Positions 55,799-64,000 of a stretch of DNA of 64,000 nucleotides are shown piece after piece; position 1 is the stretch's first letter; each line of letters opens with the position of its first letter. The notes beneath the pieces were generated by a model. It was not told where the DNA came from and searched no databases. It worked only from the letters and a program-made list of their open reading frames with translations. Made by a program: the position numbers and the translations under genes. The stretch spans positions 1 through 64,000 of the forward strand of contig WHVA01000204.1 in NCBI GenBank assembly GCA_015179125.1, in the 5' to 3' direction. This DNA comes from Gautieria morchelliformis. Lineage: Eukaryota > Basidiomycota > Agaricomycetes > Gomphales > Gomphaceae.

Positions 55799-56490
55799 TG
55801 TTACAACCGTTCACTTCGGACTTCCGACCCTCAGTTCCGCCACACCTTCTGCCCCTCCGATATTTCCGCAACACATTCTGCCCCTCCGACATTTCCGACA
55901 TTCCGCCCATTGTTTTATTCCCTTGTTCTTTCGACTCTATTACTCGGACCCACCGGACCCACCTCACCGTTCATCAAAACCACATATCCAGTCACCCTTG
56001 TAGTTCGTTGTCTGATATGTTTTCCCGACCCCTTGTTATTTGCCATTGTTCTACCTTACCCTGAACCCCCCTTGTAGTCCCATTGTTCCCAATAGCTAGT
56101 TCCCACGCATTGTCTACTCGACTTCCGCTTCCTCCGGAATTTGCTTAGTACCATACCATTACCTGTTGTCTCAGCTCTTTGTATAAAACCCCATCATGTA
56201 TGTCTGTTATTCTGCAATCAGATAATCGCCTTCGATACTTGATTTCCTTCGCTCCATCTCCTGTTCTTAGCACAGCGAGTCTAGCAAGATCTCAGTCTCT
56301 CTCAGCCTTCCGTCTTCCGTCTTCCACCTCAGTTCCAACACAAGTTCCGACAAAACCCTTGATTCAGTACTTTCCGACTTCTGACTCAGTTCCGAAATAC
56401 TTAGGACGATAGTTCATTGGGGGCGCAACCTACAAGTTGAAGCTGCTGTCCTTTCCAGTTCCGACTTAGCGGAAATCTCGATACGTAACA
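55799..56490 (+). repeat. 3' LTR of the full gypsy-A element
   Basis: It starts TGTTACAACCGTTC and ends CTCGATACGTAACA, 692 bp. It is preceded by the purine-rich AGAAGGGAGATAC, the likely polypurine tract. A TATA box (TTTGTATAAAACCCC) lies near 56178-56192. Confidence 0.93.
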
Positions 56491-57400
56491 AAAGCCCTCG
56501 TCATCCTCTACTCCTACATTGGCCATGCCACACCTCGCAGAAGGACAATCGGACTGGTAGTGGCCCTTACTGTCGCAGTTGTAGCAAGTAATTTCCTCTA
56601 TGGGCCTCTTCTTCTTGGCAACAGCCGTGAGTGTGCCCTCCATTCGCTTGGTATCCGACTTGGCTGCTTGGATTTGATGCACCTCCTCATTCAATAGGCG
56701 AGTGATAACGATGTCAAGGGTGAGATCATCAGCCGGAATGCTGTGGAGTGTGACAATGAAGGTGGAGAACAATTCTGGGAGCCCTTCGGTGAGTGCAAGA
56801 ATGACATCCTCATCTATGATGCTAACTCCAGCAGCTTCAAGCTGGAAGGCAGTGTTCTTGACATCAGAGATCCATGAGACCATTGGCTGGTCGTCGCGCT
56901 TGCACATGTAAAGAAAATGGCAGTGGAGTGAAAGGCACGTGGCAAATCCACGGGCCCAGTGGACCTTCTCCAGGCTCTCCCAAATCTCCTTTGGGTCATC
57001 ATAGCGCGTGTGTGGAAGCTGGGATTTGTCAATGTTAAGGATGATCTTCACGCGGGCAAGCTGTTGCTTTTTCGTAAACGCACGGACAGCTTTTAAGTTC
57101 AGGGAGCCAGTGGGTTGTGTCTCAGTGCCATCAACAACGTCCCATAGATCCTTCTCAACCAGTAGGGCAGCCATTACGTAGCGCCAGTCGTTGTAGTTTG
57201 TTCCATTGAGTTATTCGAAGTGGGGGTCGGGCATGGTGGACAAAATGGGGTGGGTACACTTTTGGTAGGTGTGGGCAGAGCTTTTGGTAGGCTCAGATTA
57301 TTCAGTGCGCTTTCAGTAGGCGCAGTGGACGTGCTTTCACTAGGCACGGGTACGGTCAACGGTCGGTTCAGCATGCTTTCGTTACGCATGGCGCACTTCC
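56491..57400 (-). mobile_element. Ty1/copia gag fragment, family E
   Basis: On the minus strand, an N-terminal Pro/Thr-rich part (LPTPTKSVPTPFCPPCPTP) is followed by a UBN2-type gag (MAALLVEKDLWDVVDGTETQ, RYDDPKEIWESLEKVHWARG, AFQLEAAGVSIIDEDVILAL) and the knuckle CYNCDSKGHYQSDC. It ends at the gypsy-A 3' LTR, in mid-protein (GVEDDEGF). No pol or LTR was found. Short repeats of the type CTTTCAGTAGGCGCAG occur at 57255-57410. It is a different family from the copia at 14 kb. Confidence 0.8.
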
Positions 57401-57588
57401 AGTAGGTGCAACTTTTGGCGGGCAGTGCCTAGACAGATGTTGTGATCTGTTTGTGTTGGAATTTCAGGGAGATAGGACGCAAGGGAAAGGGACAGCACCG
57501 ACTTGGTGTTGTGGCGGGTTACAAACGGATGAGTAAATACATGTAAACTACTGTGTATTTGTAAGCTACACATTGCGCGGTCACTCGA

Positions 57589-57980
57589 TGCCGCTCGCAA
57601 ATCCAGGAATATCAACAACGCCGGGTGCTGGAAACGTACATGTACAACCTGCTGTAATATACAGGCCTGTGCAAGCCTCCACATCCGGTTCACCTGAACC
57701 ATCTTCACATCCACATACGGTGCCGCCGAGAAGGATTTCCTTTTCGAGCGACACGCAAAAATAGCAATTAGTGCCAGGTTACTTCGGGGATAGACACCCC
57801 ACCAAGCACCTTTGGGACTTAAAACGTACTTTCACTTGCATCACGTCTGCCAGGCGCACGAAGAGGACCGACCATTCACCGACCGGAATCTCCCTCACCC
57901 CCGAACCAGTCGCTAAAGCCTCATTCGTGCATTTCAAATAGTATGAGTGCCTCGTGAGCTTCACTGCTCCATGATATAAT
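57589..57980 (-). pseudogene. Small Cys-containing reading frame, unknown, 5' end cut by a hAT
   Basis: On the minus strand an exon to about 57829 reads HSYYLKCTNEALATGSGVRE then WSVLFVRLADVMQVK. A GTACGT donor follows. After an acceptor (CGAAAAG) the frame continues EILLGGTVCGCEDGSGEPD, TAGCTCTFPAPGVVDIPGF and a stop near 57589. The upstream part is lost where the hAT begins at 57981. The second exon has four Cys in CGC and CTC pairs. I do not recognise the family. It may be a host gene remnant or chance. Confidence 0.3.
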
Positions 57981-58001
57981 TAGTGATGGGCATTGTCTGG
58001 C

Positions 58002-58730
58002 TGTTACGACTGTTCCGATCAACCATCTCCACCACCTCCGCATATCCTACGCGCCACCTCCGCGCCACCTCCGACTCTATTCCGACATCCGCAACATCCG
58101 CAACATCCGCAACATCCGCAATATCTGCAACCTCCTCCCTTGTTCTTTCAGTACCCCTGGCCACCTCCAGATACCGGCCCCTGTACTTGACCCTGTGCAC
58201 AGCAAGATACCATTTCCTTAGTTCCGTTTCTTCCGATGCCTATTGTACTTACCCGCCTTGTTCTTTGCCATTGTACTTACCCCACCCTGCACCCCCCTTG
58301 TCAACCATTGTTCCGTATTAGTTAGTTCCCACGTATTGTCTACTTGACTTCCGCTTCCTCCGGAATTTGCTTAGTACCAGACCATTACTTGTTGTTCTGC
58401 GCTTTGTATAAAACCCCATCATGTATGTCTGTTATTCTGCAATCAGATAATCACCTTCGATACTTGATTTCCTTCGCTCCATCTCCTGTTCTTAGCACAG
58501 CGAGTCTAGCAAGATCTCAGTCTCTCTCAGTCTTCCGTCTCCCGTCTTCCATCTTCTGTCTTCCGCCTCAAGTTCCGACACAAGTTCCAACCAAACCTTT
58601 GGTCCAGTACTTTCCAACTTCCGACTCAGTTCCGAAATACTTAGGGCGATAGTTCATCGGGGGCGCAACCTATAAGTTGAAGCCGCTGCCCTTTCCAGTT
58701 CCGACCTAGTGGAAATCTCGATACGTAACA
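58002..58730 (+). mobile_element. Solo LTR-A inside the hAT left arm, 5 bp TSD
   Basis: It begins TGTTACGACTGTTCC and ends CTCGATACGTAACA (729 bp). It is flanked by CTGGC at 57997-58001 and 58731-58735. A CAACATCCG unit is repeated in tandem about five times near 58087-58125. It inserted 21 bp inside the hAT terminus. Confidence 0.95.
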
Positions 58731-58870
58731 CTGGCCCAGGCCGTGGGCCGAGCCAGGCTGAGCTGCCTATAGGCCGGGCCAAGCCAGGCCAAAGCCGTTG
58801 GCGCAGCCGGCTCCATGGCCCGGCTCAGGTTTTGCCAGGCCAAAGCTGAGCCAGGAAGCTGTGGCCTGGA

Positions 58871-60140
58871 GAGCGCCTAAATCCAAGATCTTCGGTCACA
58901 AAAAGTATATGTCTGCTCTGATACTGGCAGCGAATATAATTTTTTTCAATGATAGCGTAGTTACAGCCTCCTTATCCCTTACTCTTTACTACCCACTTGC
59001 TATTGTTTTGGAACCCGTTGAAGTAAACGTAAAACTGTGGTGTTAAACACAATTCTAAAGTTCAATCAGAGATTTGACTTTACAAGCACACGCAAGCTTT
59101 GAAACTATTTTAACGGAGAACCCAATTAAGAAATTATACTCCGGTGAACAATCAGAATGAGTATTGGTACAGGAAGTGTAGCAATAGAGATTTAACTGAA
59201 CACGTGTAGTTCTCAGATTGTGCAATACTTTGTGAGGTCAAAGAATGTTATTAGGCGTCCAAGGGTCCAGATACTTTAAGGGGGAAAGCTACCTAGAGTC
59301 TTAGGACCGCGGGTCGAGTGAATTAAAGACAACAATAATCCCCAAGACGTGAAAAGATAGTTCTGTGCTTGAACTCTTCCTCAGTTCAAGTATGTCACTA
59401 TTCTTGTGGCTTTTCTGGTTTTCCAACTCAACAAACGTAGGATATTAACTCACTTACCCTGAGTTAGGTTAATATCTGCAGTGCGTTGATTGATCAAGAA
59501 AGATCAATTACTCAAAAGGCTATTAACCCACTTAACTCAGAGTTAAGTTAATAATCTATTGCGTGAATTGAATAACTAATAACCAAGTCTATTAGATCAC
59601 TGCTCAGAGTGGCGTCTAATGTACAGGATTACTAATCAGTTACTCTTAGTAATGTTGCTGTTCGCAGCGCAATTAGTCAGAGCCTGCTGCAATTAAAATA
59701 GACCACTCTTGTACTTCTCAGAGCCAATCAGAGTTGCTGCAATCTTAGACTGTAGCCAAGTCAGTGAGCCAGTACTTCGGTACAAGGCTGTGTTGAAGTC
59801 ACACTTCAGTTACTCAAGGTATGAGTGGTTTGGTTAAAGATGATTGATTGCTTCACTGCTAAAACTGCAGGCTATTTATACTGCATCTATCTAGCTTATG
59901 TAACTACTGCCAGGAACCTTGTAGAGGCTTCTACTACTGTGAAGAACCTTGTGGAAGCTTAGAGAAGCTTCAGGAAAGGTTTGGAAACTATTGGAAGGCT
60001 GTGGAAGGTTCTATTGCTATATTGGGTCAAAGTCACAGCTCTGTGACAGTAAAGCTAAGAGTATGTAAGAAACTCCCACACTCATGTGATTGTCATGTGA
60101 CGAAGGAAAGTCATGTGACTTCAAGCTGGATTGAGGTCAT
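58871..60140. other. Non-coding left part of the hAT element
   Basis: AT-rich, with short inverted words such as TTAACTCAGAGTTAA (59536-59552) and TTAACTCACTTACCCTGAGTTAGGTTAA (59454-59480). No coding signal. It probably contains the promoter and 5' region of the BED-type gene. Confidence 0.5.
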
Positions 60141-60360
60141 GTGACTGTGTCATGTGATTGTCAGGTGACCGTAGATAATCAAGTGACTTTGAGGTCAGGT
60201 GATTGTCAGGTGACTGTAGATAATCAGGTGACTTTGAGGTCAGGTGATTGTCAGGTGACTGTGGATGATCAGGTGACTTTGAGGTCAGGTGATTGTCAGG
60301 TGACAGTGGATGATCAGGTGACTTTGAGCTGTTTTTGAGGTCATGTGATAGTCAGGTGAC
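60060..60360. repeat. Minisatellite of 45 bp units and TCA[T/G]GTGA words
   Basis: A 45 bp unit starting GTGATTGTCAGGTGAC is repeated about four times in tandem at 60155-60335. Around and within it the word TCATGTGA or TCAGGTGA occurs well over ten times. Because 45 is a multiple of three, it is open in one frame as a 15-residue repeat (GDCQVTVDNQVTLRS). There is no other sign of coding. It lies 170 bp upstream of the BED-type gene start. Confidence 0.9.
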
Positions 60361-60530
60361 CGTGGGGGATTCTTAGCTAAACTATCAAGAGATTGTTGTA
60401 TCTTGTGGACCCAATGTGAGTGTAGCATAGAAATATTAATACAACCTTCCTTGAGGACATTTGAAACTAATTAACTACCTAGTAAATGTTCATAAATAGG
60501 TAGCTACTTTGTGGACGATCCCTAACAGCT

Positions 60531-62383
60531 ATGCCCCGCCCTCGCATTGCTGATTCTGATAGCGAAATCGAGGCAGTTACGGCGCCGACAGTCACAAGCA
60601 CCGGACGTGTGGTGAAACCCAGTGCGGAGTTGCCTGATCCCCTAAATGTGGCCCGGCAACGCACCAAGAAGACAGGTGCAGGAGACAAAACAGCCCCGGC
60701 TTGTTCAGCAACAGTGGTGGATACTCATAGAGACAAGAGACCAAAGGCGGCCCCTGAACGTTAAAGGCCGGGCCGGTAAACAGAACGAGATTTTAAAAGC
60801 AAGTCAACCGGATATGGTGATACCTGGTGAGCTTTCCTGGTTCATAAACTAACCATTTTTTGTTTATTGTCTGATTTATATAGTGGTAGCAACACCTGCT
60901 GAAGCGCAGCCGGTCCTAGACCATGATGCGGCCCACCCGGATGGATGTCTTGTAGATCTAGATGCGATAGATGACGTACCAGACAAGAAATCCAATAACG
61001 CGAAGGATCGCACATTAGATACTCAAGCGTTCTTTGTTAACACACAGGTGGATCTGGAAGCCGGAAGAAAAGTCATTGATTGCACACTCTGTCGGTACAT
61101 TACACTTTGAATTTGAATTTCTCTAGTTATTTACTTATTTATTTACTTATTTATGAATCAGTAAAGTATACATCAATGATGTATCTACACTTCGCAGGCA
61201 TTAGTGATGCACGGGGCTCGGGCTCAAGCCCGAAGCCGAGCCCAGCCGAGCCCGGGCCCAGCCCGCATTGAGCCCACCAAGTGGGCCGGGCTTCTAACTT
61301 GCGGAAGCCCAAGCCCGGGTTTTGCTGCACTTATATAGTACAACTTTGCCTTGATTTGGACGGCAACTGTACATACATAAAACAAGGTTATTTCTCTCGT
61401 TCTGCCTCCTGCCCGAAGCCATATGTCGGGGATCAGCAACAACAGTCGACCGAAGCGCAAAATTACCGCAACAGAGAAAGTCGTCGACCCCAGCAATGCC
61501 TCCGCTCCGGCACTTGCTTCACATCAGGCAGCAGCTACAGCTGCCGCAGCAAAACGTCTCGCTGCGGCAAAGCTGCCCTCCGCTCGATCGCCGGAGTGCA
61601 TTGGTGGGCGGGGTGTGGAGGAGGGATCTGTAAACATTGCTCATACCGGTGAAACCACTGACCACACAGAGAATGCGTTCGGTGGAGACGTGTCCAAGAA
61701 GTTTGCCGCAGGCAACAGTTCTTGCGCAGGCAACAGTTCTTGCGCAGGCAACAGTTCTTCCCGCGTGAATAAACTGAAGACTCTCGACACTGTTTACCTC
61801 ACCGATTCAGAATTTGCAGCGGACCGGGGAGAAAATTCGACGAGTGATTCCACTGGCAGCACTAAAACCCACCGTAAGGAGAAGAAAAAGCATGGTAAGT
61901 GGTATTTCCTCGGTTCAGATCATTTAGTAGACTATACCTTGGATTTTTCCCAGCTATGCAGCGACACAAGTCGGCAACCGATCCCATCGACGTCAAAAAA
62001 AAAATTTTTTTTCGTATTTGTTTTTTCATACCTGAAGCCCGGGCTTGAGCCCGAGCCCGACTAATGGGCTGGGCTCAAGGCTTCGCTAAAGCCGAGCCCA
62101 AGCCCGGGCTTTCCGAGCCCAGCCCGGCCCGTGCATCACTAGCAGGCATATGCAAGCGTTTCACGAGGTAATAGTATATATATTACAGTTATTTTAAAAT
62201 TACTAATCTATTCTATTCAGGGCAAGTACAATGAGTGGTGTAAGACAACAGGATTCATAAGCAAATTGCCTAAGGCTCGCAAGGACGCCAAGGCGGCAGC
62301 GAGCAGTGAGCGGCTTACCAATCACCAACAGGCCACGGCCCAAGCCAAGGCCAAGCCGGAGCCGAGCCAGGCGAAGTGCTAAT
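60531..62383 (+). CDS. N-terminal BED-type fragment of a hAT transposase
   Basis: It starts MPRPRIADSDSEIEAVTAPT, then STGRVVKPSAELPDPLNVAR. An intron ends at TTATATAG near 60882, and the next exon reads ATPAEAQPVLDHDAAHPDGC and RTLDTQAFFVNTQVDLEAGR, then KVIDCTLCR at about 61094. The splice CTCTGTCG to GCATATGC (62146) gives CTLCRHMQAFHE. After a 52 bp intron (62171-62222) comes GKYNEWCKTTGFISKLPKAR. The C-x2-C ... H ... H pattern followed by Tyr-x2-Trp and a KLP motif is the BED zinc-finger region of hAT transposases. The reading ends near 62383, in the terminal repeat arm, without any catalytic or dimerisation domain. The exon joint near 60760-60840 is uncertain (a stop at 60762 in one frame). 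It could act as a DNA-binding repressor if expressed; that is inference. Confidence 0.6.
61202..62141 (+). mobile_element. Second, smaller hAT element, inserted at a splice acceptor
   Basis: It starts TAGTGATGCACGGG and ends with the inverse CCCGTGCATCACTA. It is 940 bp long and flanked by GCAGGCAT at 61194-61201 and 62142-62149 (8 bp, perfect). The arms are dense in GGGCT/AGCCC words, the counterpart of the outer element's GGCC/AGCC arms, so the two belong to related families. It carries one reading frame and no catalytic transposase. The duplicated octamer contains the AG and first exon bases of the host intron. Confidence 0.94.
61423..62064 (+). CDS. N-terminal hAT-type protein fragment in the inner element
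   Basis: It starts MSGISNNSRPKRKITATEKV and runs VDPSNASAPALASHQ, which resembles the start of the outer element's protein (KPSAELPDPLNVAR). A small triplicated 6-residue unit (AGNSSC) lies near residue 95, and an acidic Ser/Thr stretch and Lys-rich KTHRKEKKKHGK follow. A GTAAGT donor lies at about 61894 and a TTTTTCCCAG acceptor near 61951. The frame then runs into an A/T run (61997-62012) and the terminal arm. No zinc-finger or catalytic part is left. It is probably not a functional protein. Confidence 0.5.
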   Translation: MSGISNNSRPKRKITATEKVVDPSNASAPALASHQAAATAAAAKRLAAAKLPSARSPECIGGRGVEEGSVNIAHTGETTDHTENAFGGDVSKKFAAGNSSCAGNSSCAGNSSSRVNKLKTLDTVYLTDSEFAADRGENSTSDSTGSTKTHRKEKKKHGKWYFLGSDHLVDYTLDFSQLCSDTSRQPIPSTSKKKFFFVFVFSYLKPGLEPEPD

Positions 62384-62499
62384 GGCCTGGCTCAGGTTTT
62401 TAGCAAGCCAAAGCCAGGCCAAGCCAGCCCGTGCCCATCACTAGATATAATCAATAGAAATTTTATTAAGGAGAATCTGTGAAGAAAAAAAACCAGCAC

Positions 62500-62575
62500 C
62501 AGAATCGAACCACCATTGACACAATACCCATAGCTTAAACCATTGAGCGGCGACGTCCAGATACACGTAATTGTG
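62500..62575 (-). ncRNA. tRNA-like relic (SINE head) with pol III-type boxes
   Basis: On the minus strand the text has a B-box match (GGTTCGATTCT), a weak A-box-like GCTCAATGGTTTAAGC about 35 bases before it, and a T8 run a few bases after, like a pol III terminator. The acceptor and T stems do not pair properly, so it is not a working tRNA. A tRNA-derived SINE remnant is the simplest reading. Confidence 0.35.
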
Positions 62576-62639
62576 AAAACAGCGACATGGACAGATGTAG
62601 GACGGGGTGCTCCCGGAAACAGGCTATCTTTTGCCAAAG

Positions 62640-64000
62640 ATTTTATATATAATAATATAAGAGCAAGTGCCTACTTGTTTCATACAGTGTAAAGGCTCTA
62701 ATACTGTAGAGGCCAAGTCTAAGGCGCCCCGAAGCTGGCGCTGATTGCTAATATTTTGGTGTCTCGCTCGAGAAGGACATCCTTTGTGTGGGCCGTAAAT
62801 TCTGCCGCTGACCGTCATTACGCGCGTACGCGTCTACATAAGGTGACCGTATTCCGCTTCTCAGTACATGCACGTTGTAAGGAACCGGGCATCTGCACCG
62901 TACGAGACTCAACTTAGGTCCCGAACAGATACCCATTTATTGCCGAGAAACACCTCTCGTACAACAGTATATAAGATATACTAGGTAGTTACATGTACGT
63001 ACAGCTTCTCGACCCCGAACTACGACTTGGTAGTTACCTGTCCTCAGCGAATCCTTCTAAGCTAGTCTTTCGAGGTCCGCTCAATCCGAACTCTTACACG
63101 TCCACCGTATCGCGCCTCTCACTATCGTGCATGTGCATGAGGGCTATGAGCCTGGATGGACGTATTAGAGCGCGACGATGATCTGCATGAACTTACCCTC
63201 CTGTATATTTACCGCAGACCATGTCGAAATGTTCGCACGGAAGGGGCATCGTTTCTCACCCTTGTGCATCCGATGTACGCACAGGTGATCTGGCATTGTG
63301 TCTTAGTTTGGCCTCCCCGAAACGTACCTCAGGTATGTAGTTATTCCACCGAATGTACACGGTGAGAAAACGCGTAAATGCGTAGAGGTCACGTGCCCGC
63401 ACCGCGGGATAGTTTGCGGGCGGCAAAACGCCGCGGCAGCAAACGCCGGCAAATTTGCAGAAGTTCCGCACCGCTGGGAGACAGGTCTATGGACCGCGGT
63501 CCATAGACCACACCATAGACCTCCCCACTAGCACCCATCCCCACACAGATAGATACATAACGCGCAAACAGATCAATACGCTGACGTGTATATAATTAGT
63601 ATACATTGTGGAACTGGGTAAAAAAATTTCATTCCCGAAATTCGTTAAAATACAAATCGTTGAACCCCTCAATTATGTAAAAAAAAAGTCCAAACGCACT
63701 TCTTATACAGCTGATACGACGAACAACAAAACCACCTTAATGTTACAATATCTTTTCAACGCGTCGAAAGCCGTTTCTCGATCTTAACAAACAGACGTTA
63801 TTACTCTCCCCTAGATTTTATAACTTTATTCAAATAAATACCTGAACAGAAAGACGTTTATCTTTTGTTTTCCTTTCCTTCAACCCTACCTCGCTGAAAA
63901 CACCGTAAATTGTATTGAATACAATTACTCACATTTTTCGACAAGTCTGCAATCGTTGCCAATGCCCGAACTAAAAACATAGACTGTGTTCCCTTCCTCA
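62640..64000. other. Terminal 1.4 kb without a recognised gene
   Basis: 62726-62785 repeats, inverted, about 60 bp of 57716-57785 (CTGATTGCTAATATTTTGG and CTCGAGAAGGACATCC versus their counterparts). A minus-strand frame at 63471-63256 (MRNFCKFAGVCCRGVLPPAN) is GC-rich and unrecognised. 63484-63510 holds the palindrome TCTATGGACCGCGGTCCATAGA. 63560-64000 is AT-rich and looks non-coding. Confidence 0.5.

Larger units (their letters stand above)
48515..56490 (+). mobile_element. Ty3/gypsy family A, full-length two-LTR element (chromovirus type)
   Basis: The 7976 bp run from 5' LTR to 3' LTR contains gag, zinc knuckle, protease, reverse transcriptase, RNase H, integrase, chromodomain and an extra antisense segment before the 3' LTR. 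Coding parts carry several breaks, so the copy is dead. The two LTRs differ at roughly a tenth of positions by eye, so it is not recent. The flanks do not match (TTGTT left, AAAGC right). Left of it is the tail of gypsy-C and right of it a copia gag cut in mid-domain, so one boundary was probably rearranged after insertion. Confidence 0.9.
57981..62443 (+). mobile_element. hAT DNA transposon, non-autonomous, with nested solo LTR and nested hAT
   Basis: The termini are TAGTGATGGGCA at 57981 and its inverse at 62432-62443. The 8 bp duplication GATATAAT flanks it exactly (57973-57980 and 62444-62451), the hAT signature. The arms are packed with GGCCxGGC / AGCC words (58740-58870 and 62330-62430), likely transposase-binding repeats. 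A solo LTR-A (58002-58730) and a second hAT (61202-62141) are inside. The remaining ~2.8 kb encodes only an N-terminal BED-type part of a transposase and no catalytic region, so it needs a helper. Confidence 0.92.

Noticed and set aside
58736-58870. GC-rich GGCC/AGCC repeats as a CpG-island promoter
   Set aside because: They match the inverse of the right hAT arm, so they are subterminal transposon repeats.
60141-60338. 65-residue repeat protein (GDCQVTVDNQVTLRS)
   Set aside because: It is a minisatellite with unit length divisible by three; no start context, no domain.
62500-62575. A functional tRNA gene
   Set aside because: B box fits but acceptor and T stems do not pair.
1-64000. CRISPR array, bacterial operons, rRNA
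   Set aside because: Spliceosomal introns and eukaryotic families throughout; repeats are tandem or inverted without regular spacers.

Overview
The window is nuclear DNA of a filamentous basidiomycete, almost certainly Agaricomycetes. Host genes are broken by many 49-63 bp GT-AG introns. The proteins seen are typical of mushroom-class fungi: a BTB/POZ protein, a CFEM GPI-anchored protein, a kinase-TPR-CHAT protein and an integrase-core HTH protein. Transposable elements cover about three quarters of the sequence. A placement near Ceratobasidiaceae is only a guess.

Layout. 0-7 kb is repeat-rich: an integrase-core fragment, a frameshifted BTB gene, a solo LTR, and a PIF/Harbinger transposon with both of its genes, sitting inside an ~840 bp foldback repeat. 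8.1-13.5 kb is a compact host island: ribosomal protein eL31 (minus), a CFEM protein (plus, divergent from eL31), a four-span membrane protein (plus) and an alpha/beta hydrolase (minus). 14.2-33.3 kb is a nest of LTR fossils (one Ty1/copia, two Ty3/gypsy families, several solo LTRs), with a broken gene of an unrecognised family and a CHAT-domain fragment. 33.3-37.5 kb holds a kinase-TPR-CHAT gene. 38.8-40.0 kb holds a PHO13-type HAD phosphatase whose 5' end abuts a hAT-like terminus. 40-57.4 kb is again transposons: a TACGG-rich hAT-like region, a pogo-type DNA transposon remnant, a second gypsy family and a full-length gypsy element with two LTRs. 58-62.4 kb is a hAT element that received a solo LTR and a second hAT. 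The last 1.5 kb has no clear gene.

How the parts relate. The host genes are ordinary housekeeping, cell-surface and probable self-recognition genes. The kinase-TPR-CHAT protein belongs to the NLR-like/CHAT protease class discussed for fungal allorecognition and programmed cell death. Two copies of its CHAT segment flank a nest of retroelements. One LTR family, called LTR-A here, occurs at least eight times. Four of its solo copies have perfect 5 bp target-site duplications, so insertion order can be read. The most informative structures are three: a hAT inserted on a 3' splice site whose 8 bp duplication restores the acceptor; an antisense coding segment carried by two copies of the gypsy-A family between chromodomain and 3' LTR; and the kinase-TPR-CHAT fusion with near-identical 135 bp repeats.
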